16,318 bases of DNA, taken from NCBI GenBank assembly GCA_964196325.1, contig CAXMST010000140.1, forward strand, positions 1-16,318. Direction: 5' to 3'. Of the stretch, positions 7,040 to 13,678 are shown piece after piece. Each line of letters opens with the position of its first letter. Position 1 is the first letter of the stretch. Under the pieces are notes generated by a model. The model did no database searches and was not told the DNA's origin. It saw only the letters and a list, made by a program, of their open reading frames with translations. This DNA comes from CAXMST01 sp964196325. GTDB lineage: Bacteria > Actinomycetota > Thermoleophilia > Solirubrobacterales > 70-9. The translations under genes and the position numbers were made by a program.

Positions 7040-7907
7040 ATGGCTGATTCAAGTGACCTCCAACCCTCTTCCGAGACCGCCACCGGCCGTGCGGCGGGGT
7101 TTGCGCGCGTGGTCTGTGGCATCGATTCCTCCCGCAGAGCACCGAGGCGCTGCGCCAGGCGGTGCTGCTGGCCGACCTGACTGACGCTGCCCGAATCGTG
7201 GGCGTGTCAGTCTGGGATCCGGCCCGGGCGGCCCACGCCGGCCTACAGACCAGCCAGCTAGCGGACCACCTCCAGCGGGAGGCCGCTACCGCCCTCGAGG
7301 CGGCACGCACGGAGTTTCCGCGGCTGGAGCCGCGGTTGATCCGCGGCGGCGAGGTCGCGGGCGTCCTCGGCGTGGCGGCCTCCGAGCGCGCGGACCTGCT
7401 AGCCGTCGGCTCGCACGGCGGGTCGCGGTCCTCGGGGATCGGCTTCGGCAGCGTCGCCTCCGCGGCCGCCCATCGCGCCTCCTGCTCGGTGCTTGTCGCG
7501 CGCCGCACCGATGGCGGCAGCTTCCCGGTCGGATCATCCATGCCAGTGACGGCTCGGTCGACTCAGGCGAGGCAGCAGCGGTAGCTGGCCGGATCGCCGC
7601 CCGCCACGCTTCGACGCTGATTTCCCTTCACGTCGGCGGCGATCCGGCACAGCGCCGTGCCATCGCCGACGAGGCGGTCGCGCTGATCGAGGCGACCGGG
7701 GTCGAGCCCGTGGTCGAGGTCAGGTATGGCCGGGCGCATAGCCTCATCGTTGAGGTTGCCGCCGACGTCCGAGCATCGCTTGTCGTGCTTGGCAGTCGCG
7801 GGCTCACCGGCGTTCGAGCCCTCGGCAGCGTCAGCGAGCGGGTCGCTCACCGTGCCCCCTGCTCCGTGCTCATCGTGTGGCGCGCCGAGCCGGCGCAGGT
7901 TCCCTAG
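7040..7907 (+). pseudogene. Tandem universal stress protein with two frameshifts
   Basis: Three consecutive frames together encode one complete two-domain USP. Frame A, from the ATG at 7040, runs through FARVVCGIDSS. Near 7130-7138 the homology moves to frame B (STEALRQAVLLADLTDAARI), which continues through SERADLLAVGSHGG and ASCSVLVARR. Near 7530 it moves to frame C (IIHASDGSVDSGEAAAVAG), which continues through VVLGSRGLTGVRALGSV and APCSVLIVWR to TAG 7905-7907. Both domains keep their ATP loops and final strands, so little protein has been lost. The gene is disabled only by the two small indels. If those are sequencing errors, this would be a functional ~288-aa USP. A short inverted repeat follows the stop. 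A gene finder would split it into fragments near 7162-7584 and 7710-7907. Confidence 0.78.
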
Positions 7908-7913
7908 GTGGGA

Positions 7914-7941
7914 CCCCAGCCGTGAACGCGCGACGCTGGGG
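7914..7941 (+). terminator. Short inverted repeat after the frameshifted USP
   Basis: CCCCAGC (7914-7920) and GCTGGGG (7935-7941) form a 7-bp perfect stem with a 14-nt loop, starting six bases after the USP stop codon and just before the ATPase remnant. There is no T-tract. It is a weak terminator candidate. Confidence 0.3.
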
Positions 7942-7944
7942 GCT

Positions 7945-8925
7945 GTGAGGTACGTGGGCGAGCTCCGCCCTCAGCGCGCAGACACGCCAGCGCCGCCCGG
8001 ATCCCCGGACGCCGTACAGCTGTCCGGATCTTCTGAGCGGGTTGCCCACCAGCTCCCCGTGCACGAAGTGGTCCTGCTGCTGGAGACTGACGCTGAGCGG
8101 GGCCTCAGCGAGGCCGAGGCCCAGGAGCGCCTGCTCCGCTTCGGAGCCAACACGCTGCCCACGGTTCGTCGCTACGGGGCGCTGATCCGCTTCCTGCTCC
8201 AGTTCCACATCCCGCTGATCTAGGTCCTCCTCGTCGCCGGCGCTGTAACACTGGCCCTCGCGGAGGTGGTCGATGCCAGCGTCCATCCTGGTCAACGCCA
8301 TGCTCGGCTACGTACAGGAGGCGCGGGCGGAGAGGGCGCTTGAGGCGCTGACAGCGATGCTGACGACCGAGGCGACCGTGGTCCGCGATGGTGAGCAGCG
8401 CGGCGTGGCCTCCGAGCGGCTTGCCCCCGGGGACGTTGTCGTGCTCGGTGCAGGCGACAGCGTCCCCGCCGACCTGCGCCTGACAGAGGTGCACGAACTG
8501 CGCGTGGACGAGTCCGCGCTCACCGGCGAGTCCGCGCCGGTTGCCAAGCACTCCACCCCGCTCGCCGCCGGGGCCGTCGTCGCCGATCGCCTCAACATGG
8601 CGCACTCTGGGACTCTTGCCACACGCGGTACGGGCGCGGCGGCGTCGTCGCGACCCGGGCCGCCACTGAACTCGGCTTGATCCACCGCCTGATCGGTGAG
8701 GTCGGGGCCGGGGGCACGCCGCCTACCCGCAAGATTGCCCGTTTCAGCAAGCAGCTCACGGGCGCGATTCTCGTCCTCGCCGTGCTCGCCTATGTCATTG
8801 GCATCGCCCGCGGTGAACCTGCCTCCGAGGTTTTCATAACTGCGGTGGCGCTTGCCGTCGGGGCGATCCCCGAGGGATTGCCGGCAGCGCTCACGATCAC
8901 GCTCGCCATCGGCGTGCCGCGGATA
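7945..8925 (+). pseudogene. CtpF-like P-type ATPase remnant (N-terminal 300 residues, stop plus frameshifts)
   Basis: The first frame, GTG at 7945, encodes a cation-ATPase N-terminus, including HQLPVHEVVLLLETDAERGL, up to FLLQFHIPLI. There an in-frame TAG (8221-8223) replaces the usual tyrosine codon of the LIYVLLVAG segment. Near 8265-8285 the frame shifts and a few helix-2 residues are lost; homology resumes with ILVNAMLGYVQEARAERALE and the actuator motif LTGESAPV. A second shift near 8630-8645 leads into ATELGLIHRLIGEVG, helix 3 and helix 4 with AVGAIPEGLPAALTITLAIG. Homology ends near 8925, before the DKTGT phosphorylation site, so the P and N domains and helices 5-10 are absent. The sequence is closer to M. 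tuberculosis CtpF than to the intact pump at 611-3334. The last frame runs without a stop into the next USP gene. Confidence 0.8.
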
Positions 8926-9045
8926 GCCCCGGCTTGCCGCCAGGCATCGGCTTCACCCTCCCGGTGTGACTTGGCGCTCCAGCTGGTCGGGGCCCCGGCG
9001 ATCGCAGCAAAGTACCCCGTGCCGAGAACTGGTATCTACAGGGCT

Positions 9046-9909
9046 ATGTTCTCACGTCTGCTCGTCGCCTACGACGGCTCTGAGGAAGCCGACGCGGCTC
9101 TGTCCTTCGCCGCCGCTCTCGCGGGCCGCTCCGATGCCGGTGTCACGGTGGTGCATGTCCTCGAGCCCGAACACCGGGCGCTGCGCCCAAGGCGTCGCCG
9201 GAGCCCGGCGCCGGCGACCGAGGAGGAGGCTGCGGCATGGCTCGGCGAGGCCATCGGACGCGCCTCGCTTCGGGGGCGGGCCGAATCGGTGATCCTCGAG
9301 GCCTCGCGGCCCGCTCACGAGATCATCGATCTGGCCGGGCAGGTGGAGGCGGACCTCCTCCTCACCGGCCGCAAGGGTACCCACGCCCGGCCGGGCTTCC
9401 TGCTCGGCGGCGTCGCTGAGCGACTGATCGCCTACTCGCCCTGCTCGGTCGCGCTTTTCTCGGCCGGGCACGAGGCCGCCCCGGCCCCGACGGTGATCGC
9501 CGGCTACGACGGCTCCGCGGAGGCCGACCGGGCCCTCAAGGCCGCCACCCGCCTCGCCCTGGCGTTCTCGGCGCGGCTCTTGATCCTCAGTGTTGTTGAC
9601 TACTACATACCGTTCGGTGGCGTGCCCTCGGAAAGCGTCCGAGAGGCGATCCAGCGTGGCGCCGAGCGTACCCTCCACGAGGCCGTGGCGGGCCTCGCGG
9701 CGCCGCTCGAGTCGGTCTCAGAGGAGCTTCGCGAGGGCGATCCGCGCGCCGGCCTGCTGGCTGCGGCGGAGGAGGCGCGCCCGCTCGCCCTCGTGCTTGG
9801 CCACACTGGGGCGGGAGGGTTCGCAGAGCTGACGCTCGGGGGGACCGCAAGCGCCGTCGCCACCGGCGCCCGCTGCCCTGTCGTGGTGGTGAAGCCAACC
9901 AGCGGGTGA
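9046..9909 (+). CDS. Tandem-domain universal stress protein
   Basis: This 287-aa protein has two UspA domains. Domain 1 (1-139) begins MFSRLLVAYDGSEEADAALS and has the loop G108-R-K-G-x9-G121-G. Domain 2 (~148-284) begins VIAGYDGSAEADRALKAATR and has the loop G252-H-T-G-x9-G265-G-T, then ARCPVVVVKP. In both loops the usual Ser/Thr after the third glycine is replaced by Gly, so nucleotide affinity may differ from classic ATP-binding USPs. The ATG at 9046 was chosen because domain 1 starts immediately there. No clear Shine-Dalgarno site precedes it; a TATCTA lies 8 nt upstream and could support leaderless expression. The frame is also open upstream to 8677, through the ATPase remnant, giving a potential 410-aa fusion. 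The pairing of a CtpF-like pump with a tandem USP mirrors Rv1997/Rv1996. Confidence 0.88.
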   Translation: MFSRLLVAYDGSEEADAALSFAAALAGRSDAGVTVVHVLEPEHRALRPRRRRSPAPATEEEAAAWLGEAIGRASLRGRAESVILEASRPAHEIIDLAGQVEADLLLTGRKGTHARPGFLLGGVAERLIAYSPCSVALFSAGHEAAPAPTVIAGYDGSAEADRALKAATRLALAFSARLLILSVVDYYIPFGGVPSESVREAIQRGAERTLHEAVAGLAAPLESVSEELREGDPRAGLLAAAEEARPLALVLGHTGAGGFAELTLGGTASAVATGARCPVVVVKPTSG

Positions 9910-9994
9910 GGGGTTGCAGGGGTGGATGGTCGGACCGGTCTACGCGCCGTCGCCGACACGCCCGCCCGCCCGTGTGGCTAACTTGCTGAGGACG

Positions 9995-10142
9995 ATGAGT
10001 GAGATCGAGGAGACGCCGCTTCCGGGGGTGGGTACCCGCGATGAGTTCGTGACCACTGGCGGCGAGCGCCTCTGCGTGATCCGCCCACTACCGGCGGGAG
10101 CTGGCGTTCTTCGGCCGCGACGAGTCCGATAGCCCCCGCTGA
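9995..10142 (+). pseudogene. KhtT/TrkA-C-like cation antiporter regulator, N-terminal remnant
   Basis: From the ATG at 9995 the frame reads MSEIEETPLPGVGTRDEF, then TTGGERLCVI. This is the characteristic start of cation:proton antiporter regulatory subunits (KhtT type), which carry a short N-terminal domain before a TrkA-C nucleotide-binding domain. Near 10080-10085 the frame shifts by one, and the homologous continuation HYRRELAFFGRDESDSPR follows in the new frame, ending at TGA 10140-10142. The TrkA-C domain is missing entirely and no antiporter gene lies nearby. The fragment is short (~48 codons) but its order of conserved residues is distinctive. Its 3' end overlaps, on the opposite strand, the end of another decayed gene. 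Confidence 0.6.
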
Positions 10143-10500
10143 AGGACCGAAAGCGCTGCTCCAGTGCCGAGCGCCGAGCCCATACACGAGGTGCGCACTG
10201 AGGTCCTTGGTTTATAGAGCTCCATCGGGGCCAGCATCGCGTAGCTCGCGGCCCACGCGGATGCGCCTGTGGCGAAGCCGTAGGCCACCCGCGGTTCGCG
10301 CTTTGCCGATGCCAAGAGCACGGTGTGCAGCGCCCCCCACCCGACACCCGTGGCCCTTGGACGCCGTTGTTCATCGTCCGGGCGGTTCCGGGCTCGAGCT
10401 GGGTCTGCAGGACTCCCTCGGCGACACGCTTGCCGACCTGAGGCGGCACTCGTCGGAAGTGACCTCCTGCCTCCCTAACGAGCGCGGCTATGTCACGCGA
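10088..10500 (-). pseudogene. Frameshifted multi-pass membrane protein remnant (DUF1440/DUF6789-like)
   Basis: Read on the minus strand, 10437 to ~10366 encodes VGKRVAEGVLQTQLEPGTAR followed by TMNN. The frame then shifts and continues GVGWGALHTVLLASAKREPR, YGFATGASAWAASYAMLAPM and ELYKP. A further jump yields LSAHLVYGLG in one frame and then ALGTGAALSVLQRGL in another, ending at TAG 10088-10090. This order (VGKR-EGV, NN, GWGALH, YG-A-G-A-WAASY, LYKP, DLSAHLVYGLGT) matches a family of small actinobacterial membrane proteins that I associate with DUF1440/DUF6789; the DUF number is from memory and uncertain. The segment normally between LYKP and DLSAH has been deleted. At least two frameshifts plus this deletion make it non-functional. 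The upstream boundary near 10500 is approximate. Confidence 0.5.
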
Positions 10501-10666
10501 GATCGCGGTGTTGACGCTGAGCGCTTCGAAACCTCCACGGGCCTCCTCCAACTGGACCGGCTGGACGCCTTTCCCCGGCAACATCAGCAAGCCCTGCGAT
10601 CTGACCGGTGTCAACGAAGCAGCGTGCCCGTGTCCAGCGGCCGCTCCCTGCCACTGCCGGTCCACT

Positions 10667-10706
10667 CCTGGTGGCATCAGGGGGTGCCTGGTGGCATCAG
10701 GGGGTG
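10667..10706 (+). repeat. 20-bp perfect tandem duplication
   Basis: The unit cctggtggcatcagggggtg occurs twice back to back (10667-10686 and 10687-10706). Because 20 is not a multiple of three, the duplication shifts any reading frame crossing it. It covers the only plausible start (GTG 10684) of the YHS-domain ORF downstream. Confidence 0.9.
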
Positions 10707-10923
10707 TGCGGCGCCAGCTCTTCGAGGCTTTCTACGCCCTCTGCAGACCGGTACCGTCACCGCAGGCCGGCGACGCGATCCGGTCTGCGGGATGGAGATC
10801 GAACCGGGAGCTGAGGCCGGAACCGCCGAGCACCGGCGGCAGTCCTATCGGTTCTGCTCGGAGGCCTGCCGATCCCGTTTCGCGGCTGACCCGGTGCGCT
10901 ACGCCCCCGCCTACCGAAGCTAG
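10684..10923 (+). CDS. Small YHS-domain metal-binding protein
   Basis: The C-terminal half encodes a complete YHS domain: RDPVCGMEIEPG (Cys35 from the chosen start), then SYRFCSEACRSRFAADPVRY with Cys58 and Cys62. YHS domains bind transition metals such as copper or mercury through these cysteines. They occur alone or attached to copper-exporting ATPases and related proteins. The domain is in frame to a TAG at 10921-10923. The start is uncertain: GTG 10684 lies inside a 20-bp tandem duplication and has no clear ribosome site, and the ~30 residues before the domain are arginine/glycine-rich and unlike known YHS proteins. It may therefore be a solo YHS protein with a disturbed 5' end, or the surviving tail of a larger gene. 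It converges with the DUF2267 gene, 23 bp away. Confidence 0.6.
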   Translation: MPGGIRGCAAPALRGFLRPLQTGTVTAGRRRDPVCGMEIEPGAEAGTAEHRRQSYRFCSEACRSRFAADPVRYAPAYRS

Positions 10924-10946
10924 GTCGCCGGCAGACCAGAGCTCGA

Positions 10947-11369
10947 CTATGCCTGTCGTACGTCCACGGGCCCTTGCTCGCCCCCGAGCATCGGCCGGAG
11001 CGCGGCTGGCAGGACCGCGAGCACGTCCTCCAGCTCCCCGGCCGAGACTCGGCGCCGGAGCACCCGCGAGGCGGCGAGGCAGGCGAGGGAGGCCTCGGTC
11101 TCACCGGCGAGCTTGGCCTCCTCGGTGATCCGCGCGAGCAGCTCGTCGACGGTGCGGTAGCAAACGGGCGTGTGGGCGGGCACCCAGCTGTCGTAGTAGA
11201 TGCCGCGGACGAGCTGCGGCAGCTGCGCCCCCAGCTGGGCGACCTCCTCAACGCTGATCCTGTCTCTGATCGCGTGCAGGTGGGCGCGGAGCACCCGATG
11301 AGCGTAGGCCCGGTCGTTGCTTCCGAGCTCGCCGGCCAACTCGTCCAGCCACTCGCGGGTCTGGTGCAC
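10947..11369 (-). CDS. DUF2267 domain-containing protein
   Basis: The 140-aa product is helical and matches DUF2267. It begins HQTREWLDELAGELGSNDRA, followed by RAHLHAIRDRISVEEVAQLG, AQLPQLVRGIYYDSW, and a second half-repeat (VDELLARITEEAKLAGETEA; SAGELEDVLAVLPAALRPML). Two related halves of about 65 residues, each with a four-helix pattern, are typical of the family. The biochemical role of DUF2267 is unknown; in actinobacteria it often lies among stress genes. The GTG start at 11369 is preceded by GGAG at a 7-nt spacing. It begins 26 bp after the USP stop codon and is the last gene of the minus-strand run. No hairpin terminator was seen in the 23 bp before the convergent YHS gene. Confidence 0.85.
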   Translation of the reverse strand: MHQTREWLDELAGELGSNDRAYAHRVLRAHLHAIRDRISVEEVAQLGAQLPQLVRGIYYDSWVPAHTPVCYRTVDELLARITEEAKLAGETEASLACLAASRVLRRRVSAGELEDVLAVLPAALRPMLGGEQGPVDVRQA

Positions 11370-11395
11370 GCTTCGCTCCAGTACCTTCGGGTCAC

Positions 11396-12312
11396 TTATG
11401 CCGGCTCCTCGGCGTCGGGCGCCTCCTGCTGAGCGGCCAACGGACCTGAGCTCATTTCGCGGGGCACGGCCAGGACCGAGCAGTGGGAGTCATTGAAGAG
11501 CTTCCGGGAGGTACCGCCCAGCAGCGTGCGGGTCAGCGGACCGTAGCCCCGCGAGCCGACGACAATCAGGTCGAAGTCCTCGCTGAGATCCACCAACGCC
11601 TCCCCCGGTGCTCCATGCAACAGCTGACCCTTGGCTTCGAGCTCACTTGGGACTCGGCCCAGCCCCTGGTCCAGTGCGCGCTGCATACGCCGCTCCTCAC
11701 GTACCTGGAACTCGGCCGCGGAGAGCTCCCAGGCGCTCGTGGACGAATAGCCGCTGCTGACCGTCTGCACCACCGTGAGCAGACTCAGGGTCGACTTGAA
11801 GTGGCGCGCGACTGCAACTCCAGCTCGTAGCGCCAGCGCCGCCTCGCCGGAGCCGTCAAAGGAGACCGCGAGCCGCAGCGGCCTGGTGCCGGCGGCCGCG
11901 TACCCGCGCGCCGCTACACCGACGGCGCAGGGGCGCCGTGCAGCAGGCGCTCGGCCGTGCTGCCGGGGATCAGGCGCCCGAGCGCCCCACGATCGCTCGA
12001 GCCGACGACGGCCGCGACCGCTGAGCGGCTCTCCGCGAGCTCATGCAAAGCCCGGGCCGCGGAGCTGCCGGCCACTACCTGGCCCTCCGGATCCTGAGCC
12101 GCGAGCTGCTTGAGCGCCCCAGCGAGCCGATCTTCAGCCTGCGTCCTCAAGCCCGCCATCAGCTCACCCAGGCTGAGCACCCCCTCGGGAATCGTGGCCA
12201 CGCTCGCGATCAGCGGTCTGGCGTCGAGGGCTTGGGCCAGCTGAGCGCCAAGCGCGAGCGCATCGCTGCCCTCGGCGCTGTCCTCGAACCCGATGATGAG
12301 CGGTAGCTCCAT
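11396..12312 (-). pseudogene. Tandem universal stress protein with one frameshift in a C-run
   Basis: The ATG at 12312 opens MELPLIIGFEDSAEGSDALA, nearly identical to the start of the intact USP at 5950-6915. Domain 1 reaches GSSDRGALGRLIPGSTAERL and LLHGAP, where the intact paralogue continues with Cys-Ala-Val. Here the frame instead runs to an early TAG after APSV. In the next frame the expected CAVGVAARGYAAAGTRPLRL follows, then domain 2 (LAVSFDGSGEAALALRAG, FDLIVVGSRGYGPLTRTLLG) to TAA 11396-11398. Restoring one C in the run at 11930-11933 (four G on the plus strand) would join the halves into a ~305-aa protein. It is otherwise undamaged and sits in a tight operon, 13 bp after the esterase gene. 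This may be a recent inactivation, a phase-variable tract or a sequencing error. Confidence 0.8.
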
Positions 12313-12325
12313 GGAAGACCTCGAC

Positions 12326-13678
12326 TCAGAGCGCGCTCGGATAGGTTTCGGGCGGCTCGCTGTGGTCCCACTCTGCGGACCGCTCCAGCGGCTCGACCGC
12401 GCGCGTACGATCGAAATGGAGAATCGCATCAAACTGCTGGGCCAACTGGGTGTAGAAGTAGTGGCTCGCGCGCTCGGTCTCCGGCCGGTAGATCACCCCG
12501 ATCGCCCGCTGGAGCCGGGGCTCGGCGAGCAGCTCCCCAACGGTCCCGCCTCGGTCCAGATCGAGCATGAAGTTGGGGATAGCGGTCTGATGGAACAGCT
12601 CCTCGTAGCTGCCCGCCAGGCCGGGCTGAACCCGCATACGCTCGGCCGGTCCGTCCCATTCGGAGGCGGCGGTAACCGTACCCTCGTAGCTGGAGAAGCC
12701 GATCAGCGCCGCCTCCGCTCCGAAGGCCTCGCGACTGAGCTGGCCCAAATTGAGCTCACCCCGCTGGCCCATCTCGGTCCTTCGGGCATCCCCCACGTGG
12801 GAGTTGTGGGCCCACACGACCACCTTGGCAGGCTCGCCACCGTGACGATCGAGATGGAGTAGGAGCCGCTGCAGCGAGTCGGCCATGTGCCTGTCGCGCA
12901 GAGTCCACGACAGCTCGTGCCGACCGGTGAACATCGCCCGGTAGTAGCGCTCGGCGTTGACCACCAGACGTGCGTTCTGCTCGGCGTGAAACTGCTCGTC
13001 CTCAGCCGCGATGCCGTCCCGTCGCAGGTAGGAGTCGCCCAACCGCTGCAGCTCGGTGAGCTGCGTGGTGACGTCCTCGCGGCAGGCCGGGGTCAGACCG
13101 CTCATCACCGCGTAGCCGTAGTCCTGGCTCTTCTCGAAGCGGTCGAAGCACGCGTAGCGGCTGCGCGCGGCGGTCGCCTGCTCCGGGTCGACGCGCTCCA
13201 GGTGCTCGATGACCGAAGCGATCGAACGGTAGAGGCTGTAGAGATCGAGGCCGAAGAACGACACCGGGCGTCCACTCGCCTCTCGGTGGCCCCGAAGCCA
13301 GCCGACGAAGTCGAGCACGTCGGCGTTCCGCCACATCCAGGTCGGGAAGCGCTCGAAGCCGCGCAACGCCTGCTCGGCGTCGGCATCCTCGTCTGCCCCG
13401 TGGACCCAGCGGTTGACGCGGTAGGCGTCCGGCCAGTCGGCCTCGACGGCCACCGCGCGGAACCCGCGCTCCTCGATCAGGCGCTTGGTGATCACCGCGC
13501 GCTGGCGGTAGAACTCGTGCGTACCGTGGGAAGCCTCGCCGAGCAACGCGACTCGTGAATCCCCAACCGCCTCGATCAGTCGATCGTGATCGCCCGGCGC
13601 CCCGCTGAGCGGCAAGGCCGCCGCTCGCAGCGCCTGGACCGCAGCCGAGCCAGGGCCCTGTCGCAGCGTGGTGGTCAT
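12326..13678 (-). CDS. Erythromycin-esterase-like protein
   Basis: This 450-aa protein belongs to the EreA/EreB-like hydrolase family, whose founding members hydrolyse the lactone of macrolides. Most chromosomal relatives have unknown substrates. Visible motifs are LLGEASHGTHEFYRQR (Glu48, His51, Glu55), VAVEADWPDAYRVNRW (Glu79), WRNADVLDFVGWLR near 116-129, and the histidine pair in VVVWAHNSHVGDAR (His291, His294). These match the Glu/His active-site positions described for EreB. No signal peptide is visible. The start overlaps the stop of the phosphoribosyltransferase-hydrolase gene (ATGA) with no separate ribosome site, so translation is coupled. M. tuberculosis Rv2030c carries a phosphoribosyltransferase and this domain in one chain next to hspX. 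A role in dormancy or stress chemistry is therefore more likely than antibiotic resistance. Confidence 0.9.
   Translation of the reverse strand: MTTTLRQGPGSAAVQALRAAALPLSGAPGDHDRLIEAVGDSRVALLGEASHGTHEFYRQRAVITKRLIEERGFRAVAVEADWPDAYRVNRWVHGADEDADAEQALRGFERFPTWMWRNADVLDFVGWLRGHREASGRPVSFFGLDLYSLYRSIASVIEHLERVDPEQATAARSRYACFDRFEKSQDYGYAVMSGLTPACREDVTTQLTELQRLGDSYLRRDGIAAEDEQFHAEQNARLVVNAERYYRAMFTGRHELSWTLRDRHMADSLQRLLLHLDRHGGEPAKVVVWAHNSHVGDARRTEMGQRGELNLGQLSREAFGAEAALIGFSSYEGTVTAASEWDGPAERMRVQPGLAGSYEELFHQTAIPNFMLDLDRGGTVGELLAEPRLQRAIGVIYRPETERASHYFYTQLAQQFDAILHFDRTRAVEPLERSAEWDHSEPPETYPSAL

Noticed and set aside
9940..10677. 245-codon minus-strand frame as an intact gene
   Set aside because: Only the part around 10366-10500 matches a protein family; the match then jumps to other frames, so it is a pseudogene and the remainder is shadow.
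12887..13558. 223-codon plus-strand open frame inside the esterase gene
   Set aside because: Antisense shadow of the esterase, low-complexity composition, no ribosome site.
12326..13678. Macrolide resistance gene
   Set aside because: The family is named for erythromycin esterases, but the context (Hsp20, phosphoribosyltransferase, USP) matches dormancy loci, and most chromosomal members have no shown macrolide activity.
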